From Roseinatronobacter alkalisoli (lineage in GTDB: Bacteria > Pseudomonadota > Alphaproteobacteria > Rhodobacterales > Rhodobacteraceae), in the NCBI RefSeq assembly GCF_028745735.1, contig NZ_JAQZSM010000004.1, forward strand, positions 62,001 through 126,000: a stretch of DNA of 64,000 nt, read 5' to 3'. Below are positions 53,171 to 63,599 of this stretch, piece after piece (positions within the stretch are counted from its first letter, which is position 1; each line of letters starts with the position of its first letter). The notes under the pieces were generated by a model. That model had not been told where the DNA came from, did not search any database, and saw only the letters and a list, made by a program, of their open reading frames with translations. The translations under genes were made by a program, and so were the position numbers.

Positions 53171-54156
53171 TGGCGCAAGATCAAGCCCCGCATATTCCGG
53201 TTCTGATACGCCCCATTCTGGCCCATCTGGCCCCTGTTGCAGGGATCTGGCTGGACGGCACATTCGGGGCCGGTGGCTATGCGCGCGCACTTCTGGACGC
53301 GGGCGCTGATCAGGTTATCGGGGTGGACCGTGACCCGCTGGCACTGGATATGGCGCGCGACTGGGCGGACAGCTATGGCGACAAGTTGCGGCTGGTGCAG
53401 GGCAATTTTGCGCAGCTTGACACCCATGCAGACGGGCTGTTGGACGGGATTGTCCTGGATCTGGGTGTGTCATCGATGCAGCTTGATCAGGCCGAACGCG
53501 GGTTTTCCTTTGGCAAGGACGGGCCGCTGGACATGCGCATGTCGCAATCGGGGCCAAGTGCCGCCGATCTGGTGAACACAGCGCCCGAATCCGTGCTGGC
53601 CGATATTCTGTATCATTACGGCGAAGAACGCGCATCGCGCCGGATTTCCCGCGCCATCCTGCGCGCGCGAACCGACGCGCCAGTGACCCGGACCCTGCAA
53701 CTTGCGGAAATCGTCGCAAGCTGCTTGCCACGCCCCAAACCAGGCCAGAGTCATCCGGCCACCCGCAGTTTTCAGGCGTTGCGCATTGCCGTGAACACTG
53801 AATTCGAATCCCTTGTGCAGGGGTTGGAAGCGGCGGAACGCGCGCTGCGTCCGGGCGGCAAGCTGGCGATTGTCAGCTTTCATTCGCTGGAGGACCGCAT
53901 CGTCAAGCGCTTCCTGCAACTGCGCGCCGGGCAGGGCGGGCGTGCCAACAGATATGCGCCGGAAACCCACACGGAAGCGCCGCGCTTCACCCTGATTGAA
54001 AAGCGCGGAATCAGCGCTGATGCCGATGAACTTGCGCAGAACCCGCGCGCGCGATCAGCGCGGCTGCGCATGGCGCTGCGCACTGATGCCCCCGCAGCAA
54101 AAGCCGATCGCGCAGCCCTTGGGTTGCCGGGGCTTGCCCTTGAAAATCTGGAATAG
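53167..54156 (+). CDS. rsmH: 16S rRNA (cytosine1402-N4)-methyltransferase
   Basis: A 329-residue enzyme. [32 protein letters not shown] (SAM motif I), [33 protein letters not shown] and [12 protein letters not shown] are diagnostic. It methylates C1402 of 16S rRNA in the P site. The ATG at 53167 overlaps the mraZ stop; the first two codons are both ATG. Confidence 0.93.
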   Translation: MMAQDQAPHIPVLIRPILAHLAPVAGIWLDGTFGAGGYARALLDAGADQVIGVDRDPLALDMARDWADSYGDKLRLVQGNFAQLDTHADGLLDGIVLDLGVSSMQLDQAERGFSFGKDGPLDMRMSQSGPSAADLVNTAPESVLADILYHYGEERASRRISRAILRARTDAPVTRTLQLAEIVASCLPRPKPGQSHPATRSFQALRIAVNTEFESLVQGLEAAERALRPGGKLAIVSFHSLEDRIVKRFLQLRAGQGGRANRYAPETHTEAPRFTLIEKRGISADADELAQNPRARSARLRMALRTDAPAAKADRAALGLPGLALENLE

Positions 54157-54162
54157 GACGCC

Positions 54163-54534
54163 ATGCGAAGTTTTCTGTATTTCCTGACCGCTTTGGCCGT
54201 GATTGGCCTTGCCGCCTGGGCCTACCGTGAAAACCACCTGACCCAGCAAGCGATGAATGAACACCGCGCCCTTGAACGAGAGGTCGCAAGCCTTGGCAAT
54301 GCGATCACCATTCAGCGCACGGAATGGGCGTATCTGAACCGTCCCGACCGGCTGCGCGAATTGGTGGATGTCAATTTTGAACGTTTGCTGCTGGTGCCGA
54401 TGACCGCCGATCATTTTGGTGAGATAGGGCAGGTGGCGTATCCGTTGCCGGTGCTGCGCAGCGACTATTCCACCGCCGTTGAAGTGTTCGGCACACTTGA
54501 TGAAGATGCCGTTTCAGAGGAGCGCGAACCATGA
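54163..54534 (+). CDS. ftsL: cell division protein FtsL
   Basis: A 123-residue single-pass protein: membrane helix at about 4-20 (FLYFLTALAVIGLAAWAY), then a coiled-coil-like periplasmic part (LTQQAMNEHRALEREVASLG). It is recognised by position, size and topology rather than by strong sequence motifs. It links divisome parts with FtsB and FtsQ. It overlaps ftsI by four bases. Confidence 0.82.
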   Translation: MRSFLYFLTALAVIGLAAWAYRENHLTQQAMNEHRALEREVASLGNAITIQRTEWAYLNRPDRLRELVDVNFERLLLVPMTADHFGEIGQVAYPLPVLRSDYSTAVEVFGTLDEDAVSEEREP

Positions 54535-56327
54535 TTCGCACCCCGCTACGCCCCCTGGCCCGGGTTTTGAAGGCCCGGGAAACCGGTGAAAACCCCGACC
54601 ATATCGAACAGGAAAACCGCCGGTTGCGGCTGGAATCCATGCGCGACGCGGCACGCAGTCAGGCCGAAGGGCGCTTGCTGACGCTGGCCTTGCTGTTTGT
54701 GTGCGGATTTGTGCTTCTGGGGGCCAGAATGGGCCTGTTGGCGGCCACCGAGCCGCTGGAAATGAGCGTGGGCATGGTCGAGGATATTTCCAGCGCGCGC
54801 GCTGATATTGTTGACCGCGAAGGGCGTGTTCTGGCCACCAACTTGCCGACGCACGCACTTTATGCCGAAACCCGCCGCATGGTGGACCCGGTGCGCGCCG
54901 CGCGTGAACTGGCGCGCATTTTCCCCGATATAGATGCTGATCGGATGGCCGCGCGCTTCACGGACCCGCAGCGGCGTTTCATCTGGATCCGCACCCAGCT
55001 TTCGCCCGAACAACAGCAGGCCGTGCATGACATTGGTGAACCGGGGTTGTTGTTCGGCCCGCGTGACATGCGCGTCTATCCCAACGGGCGCATGGCTGCG
55101 CATGTCCTTGGTGGGGCGCGCTTTGGTCAGCAAGGTGTGCGCGCTGCGGAAATTCTGGGTGTGGCCGGGACTGAACTGTATTTTGACAGCCGCCTGCGCG
55201 ACCCCGGACAGTTGCGCGCGCCGTTGCATCTGTCGCTGGACCTGACAGTGCAGGCCACCGTGACAGAGGTTCTGGAAGGTGGCATGCATATGCTGAACGC
55301 CAAGGGTGCATCGGCGGTGCTGATGGATGTCTATACGGGCGAAGTGATCAGCCTTGTTTCGCTGCCGGATTTCGACCCGAACCTGCGCCCCGCCCCCCCG
55401 ACCGAAGGCGAACCAGCCGACAGCCCGTTGTTCAACCGTGCGGTGCAGGGCTATTACGAACTTGGGTCGGTGATGAAAAGTTTCGCTGTGGCGCAAGCGC
55501 TGGATGCGGGCACGGTCACCCCCCGGACCATGATCGATACGCGCGGCCCGCTGACTTGGGGACGGTTCCGGATCAATGATTTCCGCAATTATGGCGCGCA
55601 ATTGTCGGTTACGGATGTGATGGTTAAATCCTCGAATATCGGCACCGCGCGGATCATGCAGGCCCTTGGCGCAGAGGCACAGCAAACATTCCTGCGCAAA
55701 TTCGGGTTTCTGGACCCCGCGCCGATAGAACTGGCTGAAGCCGCGCGGTCGCGCCCGCTGCTGCCTGACCGCTGGTCGGATCTGTCAGTCATGACCATTT
55801 CCTACGGGCATGGCCTGTCCACCAGTCCGTTGGCGCTGGCCGCAGGCTATGCCAGCCTGGTCAATGGTGGCCGCAAGATTCAGCCCACCTTACTGCGTCA
55901 GGACAATGTGCAGGCGGGCGAGCAGGTTATTTCATCGCAGACATCGCAGCAGATGCGCCTGTTGCTGCATCAGGTCGTGCAGCAAGGAACGGCCTCTTTC
56001 GCGCGCATTTCCGGCTATCCGGTAGGCGGCAAGACCGGATCGGCGGACAAGCCGGGGCCGCGCGGCGGTTATATGAAGGATGCGGTTCTGGCCACATTCG
56101 CCAGTGTGTTCCCGTCACATGACCCGCGCTATGTATTGATTGTCACACTGGACGAAGGGGCAGATACAACCGGCCCGGAACCGCGCCGCACCGCTGGCTG
56201 GACGGCTGTTCCCGTGTCCGCCGAAATTACGCGCCGCGTGGCACCGCTGCTGGATATCCGGCCCATGCGGCTGGAAGCCGTCAATGCCGCATTTGCCGCC
56301 ACATCCCTGACGCCTGCGGGGCATTGA
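54531..56327 (+). CDS. ftsI: septal peptidoglycan transpeptidase FtsI (PBP3)
   Basis: A 598-residue class B penicillin-binding protein. A membrane helix at about 46-68, a dimerisation domain, and a transpeptidase domain with YYELGSVMKSFAV (SxxK, Ser about 312), VKSSNIGTARI (SSN) and GGKTGSADK (KTG, about 502). It cross-links septal wall with FtsW. No extra domain is seen. Confidence 0.92.
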   Translation: MIRTPLRPLARVLKARETGENPDHIEQENRRLRLESMRDAARSQAEGRLLTLALLFVCGFVLLGARMGLLAATEPLEMSVGMVEDISSARADIVDREGRVLATNLPTHALYAETRRMVDPVRAARELARIFPDIDADRMAARFTDPQRRFIWIRTQLSPEQQQAVHDIGEPGLLFGPRDMRVYPNGRMAAHVLGGARFGQQGVRAAEILGVAGTELYFDSRLRDPGQLRAPLHLSLDLTVQATVTEVLEGGMHMLNAKGASAVLMDVYTGEVISLVSLPDFDPNLRPAPPTEGEPADSPLFNRAVQGYYELGSVMKSFAVAQALDAGTVTPRTMIDTRGPLTWGRFRINDFRNYGAQLSVTDVMVKSSNIGTARIMQALGAEAQQTFLRKFGFLDPAPIELAEAARSRPLLPDRWSDLSVMTISYGHGLSTSPLALAAGYASLVNGGRKIQPTLLRQDNVQAGEQVISSQTSQQMRLLLHQVVQQGTASFARISGYPVGGKTGSADKPGPRGGYMKDAVLATFASVFPSHDPRYVLIVTLDEGADTTGPEPRRTAGWTAVPVSAEITRRVAPLLDIRPMRLEAVNAAFAATSLTPAGH

Positions 56328-56384
56328 ACAGCGGTCAGGTTTCAGGCTAACAGGCAGCACTTCCCCCGCAAGGAGTCAACGCGC

Positions 56385-57869
56385 GTGTCCGATCATCCCC
56401 CCCGCCCGCTTTCCGCGCTTGGCCTTAGCCCGACCCGCGGGTCGAATGTGACCGTCAGCGGGCTGGCGCTGGACAGTCGGCAGGTGCGGCAAGGCGCGCT
56501 GTTCGCAGCGCTGCCCGGCAGCCGCGTGCATGGGGGTGAATTCATTTCCTATGCGCTGCGCATGGGGGCCGGAGCCATACTGACGGACCGCGAAGGCGCG
56601 GCAATTGCGCAGGATGCGTTGGCGGGTTCCGACGTGGCGCTGGTTCTGGCCGAAGACCCGCGCGCGGCCTTTGCGCTGGCCTGTGCGCTGTGGTTCGGTT
56701 CCCAGCCCGTGGAAATGGTTGCCGTGACGGGCACGAACGGAAAGACCTCTGTCGCCAGTTTCACCCGCCAGATCTGGGCGCTTCTGGGACATGAGGCAGT
56801 GAATCTGGGCACGACAGGGGTTGAAGGCAGTTATTCCGCCCCCCTTGCCCATACCACACCGGACCCGATTACGCTGCACCGCCTGCTGGCGGAAATGGCG
56901 CAGGCGGGGGTCACCCACGCCGCAATGGAAGCATCGTCGCACGGGCTGGACCAGCGCCGCCTTGACGGGGTGCGTTTGCGGGCGGCGGCATTTACCAACC
57001 TGACGCAGGACCATCTGGATTATCATGGCACGATGGATGCCTATTTCGCCGCCAAGGCGCAGCTTTTCGACCGGTTGCTGCCCGATGACGGCGTGGCCGT
57101 CATCAATATGGATGACCCGCGCGGCGCTGAAATTCTGGCCATTGCCGAAGCGCGCGGGCAGGGCACGCTGACGGTTGGGCGCAGCCGGGATGCGGATATC
57201 GTGCTGCTTGGTCAGCGTTTTGAGGCAGCGGGCCAGACAATGCGCTACAGCTATGCTGGCCAGACCTATCAGGAACATCTGCCGCTGATCGGCGGGTTTC
57301 AGGCTGAAAATGTGCTGGCCGCTGTCGGGTTGGTGCTGGCCTGTGGTGATGACCCTGACGAAGTGGCGATGCGCCTGTCGCGTCTGGACGGGGTGCGCGG
57401 GCGGATGCAGCTTGCGGGCACGCGCGCGAATGGTGCCCCTGTTTTTGTCGATTACTCCCATACGCCCGCTGCGCTGGAAGTTGCGCTGCAAGCGCTACGC
57501 CCGCATGTCATGGGGCGCCTGATCGTGGTCTTCGGTGCTGGCGGTGACCGCGACAAGGGAAAGCGGCCATTGATGGGCAAGGCAGCGGCGGAAAACGCTG
57601 ATATCGTATATGTGACAGACGACAACCCGAGATCCGAAAACCCCGCCCAGATCCGTGCCGAAGTTCTGCATGGATGCCCGGACGCACATGAGGTACCGGA
57701 CCGCGCAGAGGCCATCTTGCGTGCTGTTGATGCGCTGGGACCGGGGGACGCGCTTCTGGTTGCGGGCAAGGGGCATGAAACCGGGCAGATCGTTGGTGAC
57801 ACGGTCTATCCCTTCGATGATGTGGAACAGGCGAGTGTGGCCATCGCCGCCCTGGAGGCCCGCGCATGA
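56385..57869 (+). CDS. murE: UDP-MurNAc-tripeptide synthetase (meso-DAP adding)
   Basis: A 494-residue Mur ligase. It starts with GTG preceded by AAGGAG. VTGTNGKTSVASFTRQIW is the P-loop (about 116-133), and DDNPRSENP (about 408-416) is the DNPR motif that selects meso-diaminopimelate. Its stop overlaps the murF start. Confidence 0.93.
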   Translation: MSDHPPRPLSALGLSPTRGSNVTVSGLALDSRQVRQGALFAALPGSRVHGGEFISYALRMGAGAILTDREGAAIAQDALAGSDVALVLAEDPRAAFALACALWFGSQPVEMVAVTGTNGKTSVASFTRQIWALLGHEAVNLGTTGVEGSYSAPLAHTTPDPITLHRLLAEMAQAGVTHAAMEASSHGLDQRRLDGVRLRAAAFTNLTQDHLDYHGTMDAYFAAKAQLFDRLLPDDGVAVINMDDPRGAEILAIAEARGQGTLTVGRSRDADIVLLGQRFEAAGQTMRYSYAGQTYQEHLPLIGGFQAENVLAAVGLVLACGDDPDEVAMRLSRLDGVRGRMQLAGTRANGAPVFVDYSHTPAALEVALQALRPHVMGRLIVVFGAGGDRDKGKRPLMGKAAAENADIVYVTDDNPRSENPAQIRAEVLHGCPDAHEVPDRAEAILRAVDALGPGDALLVAGKGHETGQIVGDTVYPFDDVEQASVAIAALEARA

Positions 57870-59305
57870 CCCTTTGGACAGCATCCGACGCCGTGCGCGC
57901 GACAGGTGGACAGGCCAGCACTGACTGGCAGGCCAGTGGTATTTCGATTGACACGCGCAGTCTGAAAGAAGGGGATCTGTTCATCGCGCTGAAAGCCGCG
58001 CGCGACGGGCATGACTTTGTGGCACAGGCCCTGAACAAGGGTGCCGCGGCTGCCATGGTTGACCATATTCCCGAAGGCGTGCCGGATGATGCGCCACTAC
58101 TGGTCGTGCCCGATGTGATGGCCGCGCTGACTGCGCTGGGTGCGGCCGGGCGCGCGCGCAGCAGGGCACGGGTTATCGCAGTGACCGGGTCTGTGGGCAA
58201 GACATCGACCAAGGAAATGCTGCGCGACATGCTGTCCGGTTTTGGCAAGACCCATGCCGCAGAAGCGAGTTTCAACAATCATTGGGGGGTTCCCGTCACG
58301 CTGGCCCGGCTGGCCCCGGACGCGGATTTCGCTGTGATCGAGATCGGCATGAACCAGCCGGGCGAAATTGCGCCATTGGCGCAACTGACCCGCCCGCATG
58401 TCGCCATGATCACCACAATCGCCCCCGCCCATCTGGAAGCGTTTGAGAATATCGACGGCATTGCCCATGAAAAGGCAAGCATTTTCAATGCCCTTGGCGC
58501 AGAAGGTCATGCAGTTTTTCCCTGCGACCTGCCGACAAGTCCGATCCTGCGCGATGCGGCCATGCAGTCGGGGGCGACGATCTGGTCTTTCGGCTATGGG
58601 TCTGATCGCGTGCGCCCGGCAGATATGACCCAGACCGAAGCCGCATTGGTATTGCGCGCGCATGTCGGGGATATGCGCGTTTCGGTCCGGCTGGCCAATG
58701 CGGGGGCGCATTTCGGCATGAACGGGCTGGGTTGTCTGGCTGTTGCGCAGGCATTGGGGCTTGATCTGGCGCGCGCCGCCCTTGGCCTTGGGCATTGGCA
58801 GCCCCCCGCCGGGCGCGGGTTGCGCCAGACCATTGTTCTGGATTCGGTCGAGGAACTGGGTTTCACCCTGATTGACGATGCCTTCAATGCGAACCCCGCA
58901 TCACTGGAAGCCGCGCTGGAGATGCTGGCGAAAATCACCCCTGCCCAGACCCAGACCGGTCGTCGTGGCCGTCGCATCGCCATTCTGGGCGATATGCTGG
59001 AACTTGGCCCGGACGAGCAGTCCCTGCATGAAGCGATTGCGCAATACCCTGCCATCGCCGCAGTTGATCTGGTGCATTGTGTCGGCCCGCGCATGGCGGC
59101 CTTGTCGCGCAGGTTGCCACTGCGTCAGCGTGGGCGTCAGGTGGCGCAGGCCGATGATCTGACAGGCCTGGTGCATTTGCTGGTCGCGCCGGGGGATGTC
59201 GTTCTTGTAAAGGGGTCCAAGGGAAGCCTTGTGTCCCGCGTCGTCGACGCATTGCGCAATCTTGCCGTGGCAGAGCCGGGCAGCCGCGCACACCGGAAAA
59301 GCTGA
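57866..59305 (+). CDS. murF: UDP-MurNAc-pentapeptide synthetase
   Basis: A 479-residue Mur ligase adding D-Ala-D-Ala. Motifs: [17 protein letters not shown] (about 108-124), [18 protein letters not shown], and [20 protein letters not shown]. It overlaps murE by four bases and ends 10 bp before mraY. Confidence 0.92.
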   Translation: MTLWTASDAVRATGGQASTDWQASGISIDTRSLKEGDLFIALKAARDGHDFVAQALNKGAAAAMVDHIPEGVPDDAPLLVVPDVMAALTALGAAGRARSRARVIAVTGSVGKTSTKEMLRDMLSGFGKTHAAEASFNNHWGVPVTLARLAPDADFAVIEIGMNQPGEIAPLAQLTRPHVAMITTIAPAHLEAFENIDGIAHEKASIFNALGAEGHAVFPCDLPTSPILRDAAMQSGATIWSFGYGSDRVRPADMTQTEAALVLRAHVGDMRVSVRLANAGAHFGMNGLGCLAVAQALGLDLARAALGLGHWQPPAGRGLRQTIVLDSVEELGFTLIDDAFNANPASLEAALEMLAKITPAQTQTGRRGRRIAILGDMLELGPDEQSLHEAIAQYPAIAAVDLVHCVGPRMAALSRRLPLRQRGRQVAQADDLTGLVHLLVAPGDVVLVKGSKGSLVSRVVDALRNLAVAEPGSRAHRKS

Positions 59306-59315
59306 AGGAAGCACC

Positions 59316-60401
59316 ATGTTCTATTTCTTGACTGAATTTGCGGGCACATTGCCGGGGTTCAACCTGTTCCGGTTTATTACGGTGCGCGCGGGTGCGGCCT
59401 TTTTTACGGCGCTGATTTTCGGGTTTGTCTTTGGCAAGCCGTTGATCGACATGCTGAAGCGGCGCCAGTCCAACGGCCAGCCCATCCGCGAAGATGGCCC
59501 CGAAAGCCATTTGTTGACCAAGACCGGCACACCGACAATGGGCGGGCTGCTGATCCTGTCTGCGCTGACAGTCTCAACCCTGCTTTGGGCGCGGCTGGAC
59601 AACCCCTATGTGTGGATCGTGCTGCTGGTGACGGTTGCGTTCGGTGCTATCGGTTTTGCCGATGATCTGGCCAAAGTGTCCAAGGGCAATGTCAAAGGCG
59701 TGCCGGGCCGCGTGCGGCTGGGGCTTGGCGTGCTGATCGGCGTGCTGGCCAGTGCGGCGGCGATGTATGTTCATCCCGAAGACCTGCAAGGCCATCTGGC
59801 AGTTCCGGTGTTCAAGGAAGTGCTGCTGTCGCTGGGGTGGTTCTTTATTCCTTTCGGGGCGTTTGTCATTGTGGGGGCTGCGAATTCGGTCAACCTGACG
59901 GACGGGCTGGACGGGCTTGCCATCATGCCGGTGATGATTGCTGCGACCACGCTGGGGGTGATTGCCTATGCGGTCGGTCGGGTGGATTTCACGGCCTATC
60001 TGGATGTGCATTATGTGCCGGGCGTCGGCGAATTGCTGGTATTCACGGCAGCGCTCGCCGGTGGGGGGCTGGGGTTCCTGTGGTATAATGCACCACCCGC
60101 TGCGGTATTCATGGGTGATACCGGGTCACTGGCGCTGGGCGGCGCGCTGGGGGCGATTGCGGTTGCGATAAAACATGAAATCGTTCTGGCAATTGTCGGT
60201 GGTATTTTCGTGGTTGAAACGCTGTCGGTCATCATTCAGGTGCTGTATTTCAAACGCACCGGAAAACGGGTTTTCCTGATGGCACCCATTCACCACCATT
60301 TCGAAAAGAAAGGCTGGGCAGAGCCGCAGATTGTCATCCGCTTCTGGATCATTGCGCTTGTGCTGGCGCTGATCGGGCTGGCGACACTGAAAGTGCGCTG
60401 A
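59316..60401 (+). CDS. mraY: phospho-MurNAc-pentapeptide transferase MraY
   Basis: A 361-residue enzyme with ten membrane segments that makes lipid [14 protein letters not shown] (about 67-79), [25 protein letters not shown] (about 190-205), [12 protein letters not shown], and [13 protein letters not shown] are diagnostic. GAAGGA precedes the ATG at 59316. It is the last dcw gene in the window; murD, which usually follows, is absent. Confidence 0.94.
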   Translation: MFYFLTEFAGTLPGFNLFRFITVRAGAAFFTALIFGFVFGKPLIDMLKRRQSNGQPIREDGPESHLLTKTGTPTMGGLLILSALTVSTLLWARLDNPYVWIVLLVTVAFGAIGFADDLAKVSKGNVKGVPGRVRLGLGVLIGVLASAAAMYVHPEDLQGHLAVPVFKEVLLSLGWFFIPFGAFVIVGAANSVNLTDGLDGLAIMPVMIAATTLGVIAYAVGRVDFTAYLDVHYVPGVGELLVFTAALAGGGLGFLWYNAPPAAVFMGDTGSLALGGALGAIAVAIKHEIVLAIVGGIFVVETLSVIIQVLYFKRTGKRVFLMAPIHHHFEKKGWAEPQIVIRFWIIALVLALIGLATLKVR

Positions 60402-60771
60402 ATGGGTTAGGGTTGCCTGCATCGGGGAACACGGCGGCTGAAGTCTGTCGCGAAAACCTGAGAGCAGCAAGGTCGGGCAGTTCCGAGCTGAAACGGGTGC
60501 TGGATCGCAAAGGCGCGGAGAAAGAGCCGCAGGTGGCCTGAAGCGGACGTTGGTTCTCGGATCAAGCCCGCGCCAGCGGTGGGCCGGGGACTGCCGGTCC
60601 GGCGTTCAAAGAATGCAGTTTATGCAGGCGGCATACTCCGGCATCAAAGGCTTGAATTGACGCTGGCGGTATCGGCAGGCCGCGGGACGGCCCGCCGATG
60701 GTGCGGCGGCCTTACGGCCTTTGCTCCGCACCTTTGTGTATCCCCTTCAGGCCAAGAAAAGTTCCTGACGT
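60402..60771. other. 370-bp region where the dcw cluster stops
   Basis: Between convergent mraY and tmm. The left half (60410-60541) keeps an open frame of about 43 codons ending in KRVLDRKGAEKEPQVA and a stop at 60539-60541, with no start or ribosome site; it reads like a gene remnant I cannot identify. The right half is copy C of the dispersed repeat, followed by GC-rich DNA without features. Confidence 0.45.
60564..60670 (-). repeat. dispersed intergenic repeat, copy C
   Basis: About 107 bp, inverted relative to copy A at 21118. Reading the minus strand it matches copy A along its whole length with scattered changes and no large gaps. The ends CCGCCAGCG and CGCTGGCGCGG are near-perfect inverted repeats, and GCCGGACCGGC forms an inner stem. 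Confidence 0.75.
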
Positions 60772-62118
60772 TCAACTACGCAGATAGGCTTCCATGCTGT
60801 CGTCCAGCGCGTCTTTCCACGGTGTGTGGTGGACAGGGGCCATTGTGCCGGTGATGACGGATTTGTAGCTGTTGTTGCGAAAGCCCATGATGTCCTTGGC
60901 CTTGTGCTTTTTCCATTCAAAGAACGCATCACAGGCCCCGTCAATATCGAAGGACGGGTAGTCGGTTTCGGCCACCAGTTCCTTCACGTAATCCGCCTGA
61001 TAGCGGATTGCATATTTGGTGTCCTCTCCTGCGTCCTCAAGGGTTTCGCGGTTGCGCACATCGTCCAGAAGGGCCTGTTTGTCGGCGGGAATCGCGATTT
61101 TACCCATGATGGCGTCGCGCACCCACCAGGCCTGAGCGTCGAACATGTTGAAGGTGAACCACTGGTCCTGCATGCCAAGGTAGAACAGTTTGGGGTTATG
61201 CACCCAGACCACCCCTTTATACAGATCCGCGGTTGCCAGCCGGTTGGCAGTTTTCAGGCGCAGGTCATCGGGCAGGAAGCTGAAGAAATGCTTGTAGCCG
61301 GTGCACAGAATGATCGCATCTATCTGTTTCGTGCTGCCATCCTTGAAATAGGCTGTGTTGCCGTCCACGCGGTCCAATGCGGGCTTTTCTTCCCAGTTTT
61401 CGGGCCAGTTAAACCCCATCGGCGCGGATCGGTAGCAGGAAGTAATTGATTTCGCGCCATATTTCCAGCATTGTGACCCGATGTCTTCGGCGGAATAGGA
61501 CGCGCCCATAACCAGAATGTCCTTATCCGCGAATTCGCGTGCATCGCGGAAATCATGGGCATGCAACACCCGGCCGTTGAACGTTTCAAACCCCGGATAA
61601 TGTGGGACATTCGGCACTGAAAAATGCCCCGATGCGACGATCACATGATCGAAGGTTTCGGAATAGACGTGATCGGTGGAATGGTCATGGACCGTCACGG
61701 TAAACAGGCCGGTGGCGTCGTCATAGGCGACCCAGCGTACCGCGGTGTTGAAGCGCACCCAGTCGCGCACGCCCGCTTTATTCACGCGCCCTTCGATATA
61801 GTCGAACAGCACCGCACGCGGCGGGTAGGACGCGATCTGTTTGCCGAAATGTTCTTCAAAGGAATAATCCGCGAATTCCAACCCTTCTTTCGGGCCGTTG
61901 GACCACAGGTAGCGATACATCGAACAATGGACCGGTTCGCCGTTTTCATCCAGCCCCGTGCGCCAGGTGTAATTCCACAACCCACCCCAGTTATCCTGTT
62001 TCTCAAAGCAGGTGATTTCGGGGATATTTTCGCCTTTCGCTGCTGCGGACTGAAAGGCGCGCAGCTGTGCAAGGCCCGAAGGGCCAGCACCGATAATGGC
62101 AATACGTTTTGTGGTCAT
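60772..62118 (-). CDS. tmm: trimethylamine monooxygenase (flavin-containing)
   Basis: A 448-residue class B flavin monooxygenase that oxidises trimethylamine to TMAO. Features: FAD motif [23 protein letters not shown] motif [15 protein letters not shown] (about 205-219) and the FMO signature [11 protein letters not shown] (FxGxxxHxxxF). The segments [20 protein letters not shown] and [19 protein letters not shown] match bacterial Tmm closely, from memory. The ATG at 62118 has GGAG 7 bp upstream; another ATG lies four codons earlier. It is divergent from the binding-protein gene across an array of AACCAA repeats. Confidence 0.85.
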   Translation of the reverse strand: MTTKRIAIIGAGPSGLAQLRAFQSAAAKGENIPEITCFEKQDNWGGLWNYTWRTGLDENGEPVHCSMYRYLWSNGPKEGLEFADYSFEEHFGKQIASYPPRAVLFDYIEGRVNKAGVRDWVRFNTAVRWVAYDDATGLFTVTVHDHSTDHVYSETFDHVIVASGHFSVPNVPHYPGFETFNGRVLHAHDFRDAREFADKDILVMGASYSAEDIGSQCWKYGAKSITSCYRSAPMGFNWPENWEEKPALDRVDGNTAYFKDGSTKQIDAIILCTGYKHFFSFLPDDLRLKTANRLATADLYKGVVWVHNPKLFYLGMQDQWFTFNMFDAQAWWVRDAIMGKIAIPADKQALLDDVRNRETLEDAGEDTKYAIRYQADYVKELVAETDYPSFDIDGACDAFFEWKKHKAKDIMGFRNNSYKSVITGTMAPVHHTPWKDALDDSMEAYLRS

Positions 62119-62140
62119 GACATGCTCCATGTTGGCGGGG

Positions 62141-62201
62141 AACCAATTATAAGTCTGGTTTGAACCAAATTTGTGCCAGATAGAACCAATCTGTCAACCA
62201 A
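62141..62201. promoter_or_regulatory. AACCAA repeat array, candidate GntR operator
   Basis: AACCAA occurs at 62141, 62163, 62184 and 62196, and the second is part of the palindrome TGGTTTGAACCA (62156-62167). FCD-type GntR regulators bind T-GT-Nx-AC-A sites of this kind, and such a regulator is encoded 1.4 kb away. The array lies between divergent tmm and the binding-protein gene and starts 22 bp from the tmm ATG. Confidence 0.5.
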
Positions 62202-62285
62202 ATTTCACCACAGGGATAAATATTTTACCCAAAATCCCGAAACTTCAGGTCGCGGCGGGTAGTTTTCATGCTATATCATATCGCC

Positions 62286-63593
62286 ATGACAGGACCGAGC
62301 TTCGCACAAGGAATGGCTATCCGCAGTCTGCTGCCGACCTATCGGGTCGGTATGGCGCAGGAGGTCAGAATCGGCATGCTTGTGCCGTTGTCCGGGCCTG
62401 CAATGTCCTGGGGCCTGCCGGGGCTGAATGGCTGCCGCATATGGGAAGACTGGCTGAACGCGGCAGGGGGCGTGCTGATACAGGGAAACCGCTATCCTGT
62501 GCGCATCATCGCCCGCGACTGCGGCACAGATGCAGTTCAGGCCTTTGAAGGCGCGCGTCATCTTGTGCTGTCCGAAAAGGTTGCCCTGCTGATGATGCTG
62601 GGCGGGGACAGTTTCACCCCTGTCCGGGGGTTCCTAAGCCAGAACAAGGTGTTGACATCAACGCTACTGCCCAGTGACCTGTCGCCGGATACGCGCTATC
62701 TTATTGCGCCATCCGAAACGCACCCGGTCTATAATGTCACCGGCGTTGACTGGCTTGCGCGTAACCGCCCGGAATTGCGCAGGGTCGCGCTATGCAGCCA
62801 GAGTGATGCATTCGGCCTGCCGTCGCTTGCCACCTACCGCGTTGCATTCAGGGCGGCGGGCCATACGATCTGCCGCGAAATCCGCTATGACGCGCAGGAT
62901 ACCGATGTTGCAGCCATTGTGCAGCCCATGCTGGATTCAGACCCTGATATCCTGTGCTGGTGTACCAGTTACACGCCCATGGTGCATGCCATGACCGAAT
63001 ACGCCCATGCGCACGGCTTCAAGGGAACGATCCTGTCCTGCACGATGGACCAATATGACCAACTGGTTGCGCGTACATCGGTTGAGTTCATGGAAGGAAC
63101 CGTGTTCCAGTTCCCTGATTTCGACGACCCGCTGCTGTCAGAGAAGGCGTTTTTCTTCAACCAGCCGAACACGTTCTACACCGAATATAACCGCCGCTTC
63201 CCGGATAGCTGGAGTGCGGTAAGCTGGGAATATGCGGCCATTCTGGATATTTGGCTTGCCGCCGTGGAAAAGGTCGGCACACTTGCGACCGCATCCGTGA
63301 TGGCCGCCATGAAACAGATGGACAAGGTTAACCACGCTTTTGGCCCGGCGAAATGGTGGGGGAAATCCCTGTTCGGTATCGACAATGCGCTGATCGGCGA
63401 CTGGCCGGTTGTCACCATTCAGGACGGCAAGGCCCGCATTGTGGGGTTCGGGTCCGTGCCGGACTGGCTGGCCCAACATGAAACGGCGTTGCACAGCGAA
63501 ATGTCGACACTCGGGCAGCTTTGGGCGCAACGGCAGGAAGGGGGGCTGGCCTTGCAGACACTGGCCCCACGGCAGGCATATCCGGCGGCATAG
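62286..63593 (+). CDS. branched-chain/amide-type binding protein without a signal peptide
   Basis: A 435-residue protein of the periplasmic-binding-protein fold used by UrtA, FmdD and the cytoplasmic sensor AmiC: VRIGMLVPLSGPAMSWGLPG at about 28-47, then ARDCGTDAVQAFEGARHLV, VTGVDWLARNRPELRRVALC and FNQPNTFYTEYNRRFPDSW. The residues before the first domain contain no hydrophobic export signal at any possible start (62268, 62286, 62313 or 62352). It is therefore either a cytoplasmic ligand sensor or misread at its 5' end. No permease or ATPase genes are next to it. Confidence 0.7.
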   Translation: MTGPSFAQGMAIRSLLPTYRVGMAQEVRIGMLVPLSGPAMSWGLPGLNGCRIWEDWLNAAGGVLIQGNRYPVRIIARDCGTDAVQAFEGARHLVLSEKVALLMMLGGDSFTPVRGFLSQNKVLTSTLLPSDLSPDTRYLIAPSETHPVYNVTGVDWLARNRPELRRVALCSQSDAFGLPSLATYRVAFRAAGHTICREIRYDAQDTDVAAIVQPMLDSDPDILCWCTSYTPMVHAMTEYAHAHGFKGTILSCTMDQYDQLVARTSVEFMEGTVFQFPDFDDPLLSEKAFFFNQPNTFYTEYNRRFPDSWSAVSWEYAAILDIWLAAVEKVGTLATASVMAAMKQMDKVNHAFGPAKWWGKSLFGIDNALIGDWPVVTIQDGKARIVGFGSVPDWLAQHETALHSEMSTLGQLWAQRQEGGLALQTLAPRQAYPAA

Positions 63594-63599
63594 GGCCGT

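Noticed and set aside
56376-57491. Minus-strand frame of 371 codons opposite murE
   Set aside because: Complementary to conserved MurE motifs; product is His/Gln/Arg-rich with no recognisable domain.
60402-60560. Possible small structured RNA (SRP or similar) after mraY
   Set aside because: I compared the segment with remembered SRP, 6S and RNase P RNA signatures and found no match; it reads more like a coding remnant.
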